DNA from: Bacteroidia bacterium
Lineage (GTDB): Bacteria > Bacteroidota > Bacteroidia > Chitinophagales > Saprospiraceae
Assembly: GCA_030431945.1 (NCBI GenBank)
Contig: JAUIIF010000057.1
Coordinates: 1 to 13,065, forward strand
Length of the DNA stretch: 13,065 bases
Direction of reading: 5' to 3'
Shown here piece by piece: positions 1 to 8,042 of this stretch. Both the position numbers and the translations under genes were made by a program. The notes beneath the pieces are model-generated. The model saw only the letters and a list, made by a program, of their open reading frames with translations. It did no database searches and was not told where the DNA came from. The first letter of the stretch is position 1; the number at the start of each line of letters is the position of its first letter.

Positions 1-1618
1 GGCCGATGGGATAGTAGACCTCCCGGTCCGGAAACCTCCGGGAAAGGTGGCGGAGGTATACGCTGTCGGCAGCCACCACTTCCAGGTCCGGGTACTGCAA
101 AGTAGAGACAATGTAGAAAGTCTCCTGATTAAAGCTTTCCCACTTGCGGGGAATGACCCGCCCCCGGGCCTGGGTCAGGTAGTACCCCGTAGCGGGTTCG
201 ATCAGGGTAAAGCCAAAGATGGCCACCGAATCCTGATCCAGCTTTTCCAGTGCTGTGTACGCCGTTTCCCTGACGGCAATTCCCCGGGTATCCGTTGCGG
301 CACGGGGGGGCAGGACGAAAAAATTGAAGCCAATGCGTGCCACCAGCAGCAGCAGGGCAAATAACAGCAGGAAATCCCGTTCCCTGCGCCACGCCAGTAC
401 CGTGATTGCACCTGCGGCCGCGCCCAAAAGAAGGCTCTTTAACCAGGGGAAGCGAACTACCTCCGTCTGCGGAAACAGCGGACTGAGCGTAATGGCCAGT
501 GAACTGATGGTCATCAGGACAAGCAACAGGTAACGCAGGCCGCGATAGCTCCGGGTCTGCCGTTGCTGATGCCCGTGGTACAAAAACAGCAGGCTACCGA
601 AAAGTAGCGGAAAAAGCATGAGCAGGTACCGCGGATACACATTGGGAGAAAGCCAGTAAATAAGCACGTTGGCCAGAAAAGCCACCAGCAAAAAGGCCGA
701 AAAATCATTCTTTCTGAGCTGCTGCCAACTTCCCCGCTGCAGCAGGAATACCAACAGCAGTGTCCAGGGAAGAAAGTGGTAACTCATCTCAAACGGAAAG
801 GCAATGACGTGCTCGATCGAGGCCCAGAAGCCGTGGGCAACGGCGGTTCTTTTCCCACTTTCCAGGAAGAGGCGCTCGAAGACTTTTGTCAGGTCTACGT
901 ACTGGCTGTACTGCCAGTAGTACAGGGCCAGCAGGGCGACACAACCCAGCCCGCTTACTAAGTGAGCGGGGCGGAGAAACTGCTTCCAGGAGCGCGTCCA
1001 GCTGAGGATGACAAAAATCGTTACCCCCTGAAACACCAGCGCCGGCAACCCTTTGAGCAGGAAGCCTATCACGGTAAGTGCGTAGCTGATCCCGAAGGCC
1101 CACCACCAGTTCCCCGTCGGAGCGGCAGGGCTGGCTGCCGCCTTCCGCTGCGTGGCAAAATGATACAGGACCATGATCTGGCCATAGACCACCCAACTGA
1201 ACGTCACGTCAATGAGTGCGAGCATACTATCCCAAAACAGCATCCTTCCGCAGGTGATTACCGTCAGGGCATGGAGCCCGGCCAGGTAGCGGGGGAAATG
1301 CCGCCTGCTGAAAAAATAGACAGTTCCCGCAAAGCCCAGGATACTGCCCACCGTTGGCAGGCGGGCGGCCCACTCACTGGCCTCCCCGTGCAGGGTGAAG
1401 CTGATGGCCAGTATCCAGTTCCAGAGCGGTGGTTTATTCAGGTAGGCGTCCCCGTGCATGGTGGGCGCCAGGTAGTTCCCACTCCAGAGCATTTCCTGGG
1501 CGACGAGCGACCGGATGGCCTCATCGTCAATAAAGACCATGATACCAAGGTTGATCAGCAGCGCGGCGGGGAGCAACAGGGCCGCAAGCAGGAAAAGGTG
1601 GCTACGACTTAGCTTGAT
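1..1618 (-). CDS. ArnT/PMT-like polytopic glycosyltransferase (GT-C fold), 3' end cut by window edge
   Basis: Read on the minus strand, this frame is open from upstream of 1618 to the window edge, giving about 539 residues, close to the roughly 550 usual for ArnT-like proteins. It is a multi-span membrane protein of the PMT_2/ArnT type, which move a sugar from a polyprenyl-phosphate carrier onto lipid or protein on the periplasmic side. Visible motifs: a hydrophobic first segment (residues 8-25); the acidic first-loop motif IDDEA (30-34); NKPPLWNW (61-68), typical of ArnT-like enzymes; a second acidic stretch at 130-137; and SPNVYPRYLL (324-333). The start is uncertain. No ATG exists in any frame between 1540 and 1722, and the in-frame ATG at 1540 would delete the first membrane span. 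The family-like start (then KLSRSHLFLL) falls on an ATC at 1618-1616. A TTG at 1702 is the only canonical alternative, but it lies inside a promoter-like box. Acceptor and sugar are unknown. Confidence 0.85.
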   Translation of the reverse strand, partial: MKLSRSHLFLLAALLLPAALLINLGIMVFIDDEAIRSLVAQEMLWSGNYLAPTMHGDAYLNKPPLWNWILAISFTLHGEASEWAARLPTVGSILGFAGTVYFFSRRHFPRYLAGLHALTVITCGRMLFWDSMLALIDVTFSWVVYGQIMVLYHFATQRKAAASPAAPTGNWWWAFGISYALTVIGFLLKGLPALVFQGVTIFVILSWTRSWKQFLRPAHLVSGLGCVALLALYYWQYSQYVDLTKVFERLFLESGKRTAVAHGFWASIEHVIAFPFEMSYHFLPWTLLLVFLLQRGSWQQLRKNDFSAFLLVAFLANVLIYWLSPNVYPRYLLMLFPLLFGSLLFLYHGHQQRQTRSYRGLRYLLLVLMTISSLAITLSPLFPQTEVVRFPWLKSLLLGAAAGAITVLAWRRERDFLLLFALLLLVARIGFNFFVLPPRAATDTRGIAVRETAYTALEKLDQDSVAIFGFTLIEPATGYYLTQARGRVIPRKWESFNQETFYIVSTLQYPDLEVVAADSVYLRHLSRRFPDREVYYPIG

Positions 1619-1699
1619 GTTACGGTGGATTAAGGAATGGACACGACTGACGAAACAAAGGCTGTTTCCCTTCGCTACCGCTGTTTTCGGTAAGCTGCC

Positions 1700-1707
1700 C
1701 AAAGGTA
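1700..1707 (-). promoter_or_regulatory. Possible Bacteroidota -7 box for the glycosyltransferase gene
   Basis: On the minus strand the octamer is TACCTTTG, a full match to the Bacteroidota -7 consensus TAnnTTTG. It lies just past the stop of the upstream gene (1722) and would give a leader of about 75 nt to the proposed ATC start at 1618. No good -33 TTTG is seen about 19 nt upstream, so the call rests on the -7 box alone. The same octamer precedes the skp-like gene. Confidence 0.35.
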
Positions 1708-1721
1708 ACGGCCGGGAGGGG

Positions 1722-3245
1722 CTACTTTACCCGCTGAACGAAATTTTGACTAAAAGAACGCAAGCGGCCCTCCTTACTTCTTGCCACCACCACTATCCGG
1801 TAGTTTCCGTAGTCGTCTGTATCTGGCAGCCGGAGCGTTACATCGCTGCCGGTGGCAACGCCCGTTTTCCAGACCAGTACCGGAGACAGGGCGGGCACCT
1901 CGCTGGCCGCCGCATCCCGCACCGGGAAGGTCGCAGCAGGCTGAATTCCCCTTACCGGAAAGATATCATCTGCGTCGGCAGCGGGAAATTTTGTGGGCGG
2001 GCGCAGGGTTTCGATCTGGACCACTCCGTGATTCCCGAGTGCGGGAAAATAGCGGCGCAATTCGCTACCCACGTAATAAAACGCCAGGTACTCCACGCCG
2101 GCAGGGTTCATCTTCATGACGTAATTATCGTCCCGGGTAAGTTTCCCGTCAATGATGTACAAAGGGGTTTCGAGGAAGAAGCGTTGGTTTGGCGCGTTGT
2201 ACAAACGCCCCGTATAGTTGTCCTTTTTAGTACGTACCCGGAGTTCTCCGGCGACTTCCTTAAAGAAGTTGTACATATCAGGAAATTTCTTGTAGTCCTG
2301 CACCTGAAAGTCACGGTTAGGCGCCAACGACTGGCGCTCCTGCGGCCTGGCTTGCGCCGCAATTTCCGTTTCCACCGTGGCGAAGAGCTGGTAAATTTTA
2401 CGGCGGCGGCGAGCCAGATCAATGTAAGCTGCCACTTCTGCGGTTACGGGTGGTTCGCCGGTAAGGGGTGAAAGCTGCCGCTCAGCCAGGCGGGGTTGCA
2501 GGTCGGTACCGTCCGTAGCGCGAACCTGCACGGTCTTGGTACCTTCAAATGCTCCGAGTTCCAGCAGAAAGTCACCGTTACTGGCCTTGGCAAAGCCGAA
2601 AGAAAAAGTTGCCGGATCCCAGACGGGCAGCAAATTGGTGCTGAGGGGTTCCCCGGCTGCGGTACTGACCGTCGCCGGATAGAAAAGCGTATCCGCCCAG
2701 CGGTAGTCCGCTACTGCCGGCACTTCCACATAGGGGTTTGCCGGCCCCGTAACGTCTTCGTTGACGATACTGATGCTGTAGGCATCCTCCCGTAAACCGG
2801 TAATCGAAACCTGCTGCCCGGACACCGCCACCTTCAGGTCCGTAGCACCTGGCAAGGGATCGGCCCCCAGCAGGGTACCTCCTTCCGTTTCCGTTACCCG
2901 CTGGTCGCTAAAGACCGCATGGGTGAAAACCCCCAGGTCAATCACCTCCTTTTCCGTGGTCATTCCTTCCAGTCCTAAGCGGTAATAGCCGGTGGGCAAC
3001 GTGAAGGGCCACCGGTAGTAGCCCGCGGCCTGGCCGTCCGGGCCGGACCCCAGGAAAAAATAATCCAGCATCGTGCCGTCAGGCCCGTAAATGGAAACCT
3101 TCACCTTGGGAGGGGCTGGCTGGGGCAAAAAGGCAGAAAACCACGCGACTTCCCCCGCTACGTGAAACGGTCGATCGAAATGAAGAGCGGTCTGAGCCGT
3201 CAGCAAAGACGAAAATGAAAGGAGAATAATGATCAGCAGGCGCAT
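1722..3245 (-). CDS. Secreted protein with MG2-like N-terminus and TonB-plug-like C-terminal region
   Basis: About 507 residues if started at the ATG at 3245. The open frame extends to 3275, but the internal ATG directly precedes a classic signal peptide (MRLLIIILLSFSSLLTAQ). The mature N-terminus reads LHFDRPFHVAGEVAWFSAFL (residues 21-40), which resembles the macroglobulin MG2 signature (D/EKPxYxxGExxWFxAYL) found in large Bacteroidota surface proteins. Residues 60-110 look like the rest of a beta-sandwich domain. Around residues 360-415, the stretch PLYIIDGKLTRDDNYVMKMN and a later GVVQIET resemble the plug domain of TonB-dependent receptors (IDG ... G.I.I.T), but no beta-barrel follows. 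The protein is probably periplasmic or attached to the outer membrane. It sits 69 nt after the DUF4249 gene, third in a likely operon with a TonB receptor, which suggests a supporting role at the outer membrane. Exact function is unknown. Confidence 0.85.
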   Translation of the reverse strand: MRLLIIILLSFSSLLTAQTALHFDRPFHVAGEVAWFSAFLPQPAPPKVKVSIYGPDGTMLDYFFLGSGPDGQAAGYYRWPFTLPTGYYRLGLEGMTTEKEVIDLGVFTHAVFSDQRVTETEGGTLLGADPLPGATDLKVAVSGQQVSITGLREDAYSISIVNEDVTGPANPYVEVPAVADYRWADTLFYPATVSTAAGEPLSTNLLPVWDPATFSFGFAKASNGDFLLELGAFEGTKTVQVRATDGTDLQPRLAERQLSPLTGEPPVTAEVAAYIDLARRRRKIYQLFATVETEIAAQARPQERQSLAPNRDFQVQDYKKFPDMYNFFKEVAGELRVRTKKDNYTGRLYNAPNQRFFLETPLYIIDGKLTRDDNYVMKMNPAGVEYLAFYYVGSELRRYFPALGNHGVVQIETLRPPTKFPAADADDIFPVRGIQPAATFPVRDAAASEVPALSPVLVWKTGVATGSDVTLRLPDTDDYGNYRIVVVARSKEGRLRSFSQNFVQRVK

Positions 3246-3314
3246 GGCAAATAAGTTGGGGGGATAAAGAGTCACGGTATTTCAGGGAGAGGGACAGGAC
3301 AACTTAACCTGTGG

Positions 3315-4403
3315 CTAGAGTTCCCACCACGGCGGGCGCACGGTAGTCGAGGTATTGCTGGCCACCAGGCAGTCAGTACAACGATTGACCGGAGGAGGCA
3401 TACCGGCAGTCAGCGGACAGGCAAAGACCGGGTTCCCCGCCTCCGCACGGGTAACCGGCACCCGGATTATTGCCGGAGAGGCGACGTAGAAGTAGCCAAA
3501 TACATTGGTGGTAGTCCCTTCAACGGAGCGAACGTTGCCAACGATGGGGCCACCAGGGGGCTCAAAAATGCTTAGTTCCTGACTGGCAATCGCATTAACC
3601 TGGCTGTAGTAATCAAAGGCCTCCCGGGAAATTGCTTCCTGACGAATTTCCATATAGTTACCTTCTGCGTAACGGAAACTGATGGGATTTTTCCCCAGCG
3701 AGAAATCAGTGAGGGATGGGGTATCCCCCCCCACGTTCCCGAGCACTTTTACTTTGGTCCCTTCAAAAGGAAGGTTGATGTAACAGGTTTTAATGCCCGT
3801 GATGGTATCCGTGCTTTCATCCGTCTGTGCGTAATACTCATCCATAAGCCACCGGACGTAAGCTGCTGATCCGTCCGCATACCGCAGTGGTGTCGATAAC
3901 AGATACTCCATCGCCGGGCGGTTTTCCGGCACGCCGGATGCATTGATGACTTCCGCCGTGCCCGGCACGGCTCTGGCACTGGTAGGCACAATGGGGGGCA
4001 ACAGCTCCTCCGGCTCACTGGCGTAATTTGCTCCCTCCCTGGTGGTCACCAATACGCTGAAGCGCATTCCCTCGGAGGTCCGGAACGCCGGGTCGCCGGC
4101 AGGTACACTGCCCCGGTACACGCCATTGCGATACACTAGCGGGAGTTCCTGCCCGTCTTCGTTCACCACCCGTACCTCCGCCGTTACGATCTGGGCCGGG
4201 CGGTTACTGTTTTCGAAACGAAAGAGTTCCTCCAGAATAACTTCGGCTTCCGCAACGTCTGTTCCGACCAGGAGCCGGCCGGAGACAACGATGCCGTCGG
4301 GCAGGGGTAAACCCTGGGTCAGGTCAATTTCGTCCACACAGCTCCAGCACAGAGCCAGCAGAAACAGCAGCGGGGGAAGGCGAAGATTACCGATAGTTTT
4401 CAT
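3315..4403 (-). CDS. DUF4249 family lipoprotein, partner of the TonB receptor
   Basis: About 362 residues from the ATG at 4403; the open frame runs to 4442, but the internal start fits the signal peptide MKTIGNLRLPPLLFLLALCW. Cys22 (then VDEIDL) is the likely lipidation site, though its lipobox is imperfect and Cys19 is an alternative. The layout matches DUF4249: an N-terminal beta domain beginning IVVSGRLL, a middle region on adopted structural turns such as YVRWLMDEYY, FGYFYVASP near the C-terminus, and a closing RCTDC followed by VRPPWWEL, which is the family's typical Cys-rich tail with aromatic residues. DUF4249 genes commonly follow a TonB-dependent receptor in Bacteroidota, and this one starts 86 nt after the receptor stop. 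A surface or periplasmic lipoprotein working with the receptor is the natural inference. Substrate is unknown. Confidence 0.9.
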   Translation of the reverse strand: MKTIGNLRLPPLLFLLALCWSCVDEIDLTQGLPLPDGIVVSGRLLVGTDVAEAEVILEELFRFENSNRPAQIVTAEVRVVNEDGQELPLVYRNGVYRGSVPAGDPAFRTSEGMRFSVLVTTREGANYASEPEELLPPIVPTSARAVPGTAEVINASGVPENRPAMEYLLSTPLRYADGSAAYVRWLMDEYYAQTDESTDTITGIKTCYINLPFEGTKVKVLGNVGGDTPSLTDFSLGKNPISFRYAEGNYMEIRQEAISREAFDYYSQVNAIASQELSIFEPPGGPIVGNVRSVEGTTTNVFGYFYVASPAIIRVPVTRAEAGNPVFACPLTAGMPPPVNRCTDCLVASNTSTTVRPPWWEL

Positions 4404-4489
4404 GGTTACAATTTTCTTGGCGGGGGAATGGGAGGGAGCCACGCAAGGGCGATTTTTCCTTTGCCGGCAGTTTCTACGGGCGGGGAGGG

Positions 4490-7204
4490 CTAGCGGGTTT
4501 CGATGTTGAAGGTAATGGCGGGGAAGACCGTTCCTAACACGGCTAACCGGTTGGCCACATTGCTGCGATCCGGGGCCTGGGTATAATAAACGGAGAAGGC
4601 ATTTTTACGGCCATATACGTTGTACAGGGAGATCGTCCAGCTGGTCTGGAAGTTTTTGGTTTCGTTGTATCCTTTGCCCAGGGTGTAAGCCAGGTCCAGC
4701 CGGTGGTAATCGGGGATGCGCACGGCGTTACGATCGCTGTAAACGGGGACGGAAAGCCCGTTTTCTACCCGGTAGCTGCCTACCGGCGCCGTGACGGGCC
4801 GGCCGGTACCGTAGGTAAAGTTGGCCGTCAGGGTATTTCGTTTGTTCGGGTTCCAGTTCAGGGTCATTACGAAGTTGTGGGGCTTATCGAAGTTGGAGTT
4901 GTAAAATTCGCCGTTGTTAATGCCCGGTATCTTACGCTGGGTGCTGGAGTAGGTATAGCTGACCAGTCCGTTGAGGGTTCCCACCTTGCGCTTGCCGCTC
5001 AGCTCCAGGCCGTACGCCCGCCCCTCGCCAATCAGAATTTCCGTTTCCAGGCTGGGGTTGACGATTACTTCGGCAAAGTCCCGGTAATCCCACAACTGAT
5101 CAATCTGGCGGGCATAAACTTCTGCGCCCAGCTCTACATTATTGTCCTCCAGGTTGAGGAAGTACCCCAGGGAGACGTTGTGGGACAGGAAGGGGGGAAT
5201 GTACCCCGTGCTGAGTTGGTACTGGGAGCTCGGCGTTGGTGAGTCACTCACGAAAATCTGGTTCAGGAACTGTGCCGTCCGGCCGTACCCCGCCCGGATG
5301 GAGGCAGCGCCGTTCAGGCGGTAACGCAGGCTGATCCGTGGTTGCAGGCTGTTGAAAGTCGCCATCGTCTCCCCGGCTCCGTAGCGAATGGTATCCGTAA
5401 TCCGGCCGCGGGCCGGCACACCATCTTCATAGATGTTCTCCGTTCCCGGGCCGAGGAAACGGAAGTTGGCAAACCGTAGTCCTGCGCTGATACTGAACCG
5501 TTCCGAAAATGCGTAATCCACACTTCCGAATAAATTGGTCTCCAGGCCGTGTTCTTCCTCCAGGGCACCTTCTTCGGCCAGGGACTCCGCAGAGGCCCGG
5601 GACCGGATCCCGGGGTTGACCCAGTAGCGGTTGAGCTCAAGACCGCCTTCGAACTGCAGTTCTTCCGAAACGTCGAAATTCACTTTGGGCTTCAGCGTCA
5701 GGTAACGAATACCATTGTCTACAACTTCCGCGCTGAGCGGGCGCAGGTCACTCTGACTGCTTTGGTAATCGCTGTACACCACACTCAGATCGGCGTAGAG
5801 TTGGTCGCTGAAAATCTGCTTCCACGTCGCTTGCCCCAGCGCAGTCTGGTAGTCAAAAGCAAAAGTTTCTGCGTAGTTGAATTCATCCTGAGAACCGTAG
5901 CCCTGGAGGATCAGGGTCGAATTTTCTCCGAAACGCTGGGTGACGCGCAGGTTACCGTCGAAGAAAAAGGTAGCGGAGGAATTTACCTCTTCCACGTTTG
6001 CCAGGCCCAGGACCCAGTTCGCGTAGCTGGAGCGCGCCCCCAGGATGAAGCTGCTCTTGTCCTTTACGAGCGGGCCTTCGAGCATTACCTTACCGGTAAC
6101 GGGGCCGACCCCGGCTTTAAACCGGAAGTGATCAAAGTTGCCGTCCCGGAGTTGCACGTCCAGTACCGAGGCCAGCCGCCCGCCAAAACGCGCGGGCATA
6201 TTGGCTTTGTACAGGTCTACGCTCTTGATCACGTCGGCGTTGTAGGTACTGAAAAAACCGAGGGCGTGGCTGGAGTTGATCAGTGCTCCGTTGTCCATCA
6301 GCAACAGGTTCTGGTCTATTTCTCCGCCGCGCACGTTGAAGCCGGAAGCCCCCTCCCCGATGGAGCTGACCCCCGGGTTCAGCAACAGTGCTTTTACCAC
6401 GTCCGTCTCCCCCATAAAAGTGGGCAACTTTTCGAGTTGGGCCATGTCCAGGCGCTGTACGCCGGCCTGTACCCGGCCTACGTTGGCGTCGGCGGCCTGT
6501 TCCGTTACCACAATTTCCTGCAAATTGGTTCCGGAGGCCCCCAGGGCAATGTCGAATGTTCCCGAACCATTAACGCGGATATCCCGCCGATTGGCACCGA
6601 AACCTACGTAGGAAATAATCATGGTGTACGCTCCCGGCCGCAGCTTCAGTTCGTACTTCCCCTCCGCATCCGTGGCGGCGGCGACGGTACTATTTTCTAT
6701 CTGGACGGTAGCGCCAATAAAGGTTTCGCCGGATTGCTGGTCCGTGATGGTCCCGGAGACAGTAGCGAGGCCGTCGGGCCCCAGGCTTTCGAGGGTGCCG
6801 ATGAAAGCCGTCGTGGCTGCGGGTCCTGCTGCCGGCGCGTCTTCTTCCAGCCCCTCCGCCACGGCTGCGTAGTAGGCGGCATCGAACTCTGTCCCGATGG
6901 TAATCGCGGAGCCGATCACGTACACGCGGTTCCGGTAGTCAACAAAATCAAGGATGGTGTTGGCCAGGATGGCCTTCAGGGCATCCCGGACGGTGGCGCC
7001 TTCCAGGTCGAGGGAAATGTTGCCCGTTGGCAGTTGGTCTTCCTGAAAGAAGATACGAACGGGTAGCTCCGCATTTAGCTGGCGGAGTGCGTCCGCCCGG
7101 CTGATCGATTCATCCTTAAGGCTAAGGGTGGGCAGGTCTTGCTGTTGGGCGCGGACGCTGGTGCACAGGAGGAGTAGGAGTGCAAGGGTGATCAGTCTTT
7201 TCAT
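4490..7204 (-). CDS. TonB-dependent outer-membrane receptor with STN and CarboxypepD_reg-like domains
   Basis: A 904-residue receptor starting at ATG 7204 with a signal peptide (MKRLITLALLLLLCTSVRAQ). Domains in order: an STN (secretin/TonB short N-terminal) domain at about 25-98, ending in RNRVYVIG; a carboxypeptidase-regulatory-like beta-sandwich at about 147-222 (VSGTITDQQSGETFIGATV ... YVGFG); a putative TonB-box-like EIVVTEQ (230-236); a plug domain at about 240-352 with GFNVRGGEIDQNLLLMDN and GGRLASVLDVQLRDG; then a beta-barrel to the C-terminus. It should take up a ligand across the outer membrane using TonB energy, but the sequence does not show which ligand. An STN domain often signals to a FecR anti-sigma factor, yet no FecI/FecR pair lies in the window. 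It is the first gene of the probable operon with the DUF4249 lipoprotein and the MG2-like protein. Confidence 0.95.
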   Translation of the reverse strand: MKRLITLALLLLLCTSVRAQQQDLPTLSLKDESISRADALRQLNAELPVRIFFQEDQLPTGNISLDLEGATVRDALKAILANTILDFVDYRNRVYVIGSAITIGTEFDAAYYAAVAEGLEEDAPAAGPAATTAFIGTLESLGPDGLATVSGTITDQQSGETFIGATVQIENSTVAAATDAEGKYELKLRPGAYTMIISYVGFGANRRDIRVNGSGTFDIALGASGTNLQEIVVTEQAADANVGRVQAGVQRLDMAQLEKLPTFMGETDVVKALLLNPGVSSIGEGASGFNVRGGEIDQNLLLMDNGALINSSHALGFFSTYNADVIKSVDLYKANMPARFGGRLASVLDVQLRDGNFDHFRFKAGVGPVTGKVMLEGPLVKDKSSFILGARSSYANWVLGLANVEEVNSSATFFFDGNLRVTQRFGENSTLILQGYGSQDEFNYAETFAFDYQTALGQATWKQIFSDQLYADLSVVYSDYQSSQSDLRPLSAEVVDNGIRYLTLKPKVNFDVSEELQFEGGLELNRYWVNPGIRSRASAESLAEEGALEEEHGLETNLFGSVDYAFSERFSISAGLRFANFRFLGPGTENIYEDGVPARGRITDTIRYGAGETMATFNSLQPRISLRYRLNGAASIRAGYGRTAQFLNQIFVSDSPTPSSQYQLSTGYIPPFLSHNVSLGYFLNLEDNNVELGAEVYARQIDQLWDYRDFAEVIVNPSLETEILIGEGRAYGLELSGKRKVGTLNGLVSYTYSSTQRKIPGINNGEFYNSNFDKPHNFVMTLNWNPNKRNTLTANFTYGTGRPVTAPVGSYRVENGLSVPVYSDRNAVRIPDYHRLDLAYTLGKGYNETKNFQTSWTISLYNVYGRKNAFSVYYTQAPDRSNVANRLAVLGTVFPAITFNIETR

Positions 7205-7241
7205 AGCGGGGTCTCAAACTGGAAAACGGTAGTCTTACCAG

Positions 7242-7249
7242 CAAAGCTA
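7242..7249 (-). promoter_or_regulatory. Probable -7 box of the TonB receptor operon
   Basis: The minus strand reads TAGCTTTG, a full match to the Bacteroidota TAnnTTTG -7 element, 37 nt upstream of the receptor ATG. Transcription starting about 7 nt downstream would give a leader of roughly 30 nt. The -33 region is weak: a TTA-containing segment lies about 18 nt upstream rather than TTTG. The rest of the gap 7205-7498 shows only GC-rich inverted repeats with no U-tract and no plausible gene. Confidence 0.45.
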
Positions 7250-7498
7250 AGCAATGCCGGGGGTAAGCGCTTTTTGTTTCCGTCGCAGCGCAGACCTAAG
7301 CGGACAAGAAAACACCCGGAGACTCAATTATCCGCAAAAAATTGCCGCAAAACCGCCGCTCGGGCCGGTGCTTCCGGTCCGGGTGGCCCGTCATCGTTTA
7401 AGGTAAGTGGTCCGCCTTGCCGGCGGCCCCACGTAAAGTTGACCGTATACGGCCGGCACGGGTCCCCTGCCCTGCACCTGCGGCCGCGCCCCCTGTTC

Positions 7499-7954
7499 CT
7501 ACCGTGAGGCGAGCCAGCGCCTCCGCAGCATCCGGCAGCTCCGTTCGCTGCCGCCGGCGTCTACTGCGTGCTGCATCTGATCAATGGCCTGTTCCATCAG
7601 CTCCGCGGGCCAGTCACCCGGGGCACACGGGCAGATTTGGGTCTCGTCTTCCAACGAAAAGTAGTAGCGGATGACCACGCAAACCGGAGGCACCTGCCGG
7701 GTGCGGCAACGCTGTACCAGCTGGCGGGCCGGTCGGGGGTCAAACGTACCCACCGGGTAGTGTAAATGATAAGCAGGCAACTGCTCGTGGCTAAGGCTGC
7801 CACTGCCATCGCCGTGCAGCCGGAGCGTCCAGCCCGTATGGTTTTCCACCTCGGCATAATCCAGCTCCGCCAGGGGCAGCGCCGTGGCCGGGCCACCGCA
7901 ATGAAGCAAAAAAACCGGGAGCAAGAGCACGGGGAAATAGTGAATAGGCATCAT
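7499..7954 (-). CDS. Small putative lipoprotein of unknown function
   Basis: About 151 residues from the ATG at 7954; another ATG follows at once at 7951, and the frame is open up to 7987. The N-terminus (MMPIHYFPVLLLPVFLLHCG) is a hydrophobic secretion signal ending in a Cys. The residue before that Cys is His, which is unusual for a lipobox, so a plain Sec signal is possible. The mature part has several Cys residues (QRC, PPVCVV, ICPC, RSC), which suggests disulfides in the periplasm. I do not recognise a family. Many overlapping open frames exist in this GC-rich stretch; this one is preferred because it is longest and has a clear signal sequence. It is divergent from the M16 peptidase gene and about 295 nt upstream of the TonB receptor, which probably has its own promoter. 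Confidence 0.7.
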   Translation of the reverse strand: MMPIHYFPVLLLPVFLLHCGGPATALPLAELDYAEVENHTGWTLRLHGDGSGSLSHEQLPAYHLHYPVGTFDPRPARQLVQRCRTRQVPPVCVVIRYYFSLEDETQICPCAPGDWPAELMEQAIDQMQHAVDAGGSERSCRMLRRRWLASR

Positions 7955-8042
7955 GGCGGGCTTGCGGACAACCATACTGATGCACAAGGGTTATCTTTTG
8001 GCGGTTGCTTGGCACACCGCGTATAAAAAGTAGTATTTCCGC

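Noticed and set aside
962..1612. 216-residue plus-strand open frame
   Set aside because: It lies opposite the glycosyltransferase with its clear ArnT-like motifs; the translation is Pro/Arg/Gln-rich with no recognisable fold.
1700..1702. TTG start for the glycosyltransferase
   Set aside because: It is part of the TACCTTTG promoter-like box, and the added 28 residues (including KTAVAKGNSLC) do not resemble the family's N-terminus.
1515..2471. 318-residue plus-strand open frame
   Set aside because: Mostly opposite the MG2/plug-like gene, which has a proper signal peptide; this frame has none of the marks of a real protein.
5549..7066. 505-residue plus-strand open frame opposite the TonB receptor
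   Set aside because: It is antisense to a gene with unmistakable STN, plug and barrel domains. The translation has no motif or signal, and long antisense frames are common in GC-rich coding DNA.
7361..7390. GC-rich inverted repeat CGGGCC/GGCCCG as a terminator
   Set aside because: 18-base loop and no T-run directly after the stem on either strand.
7443..7452. 10-bp palindrome CCGTATACGG as an operator
   Set aside because: Single short palindrome in GC-rich DNA, almost 200 nt from the receptor promoter box, with no second copy seen.
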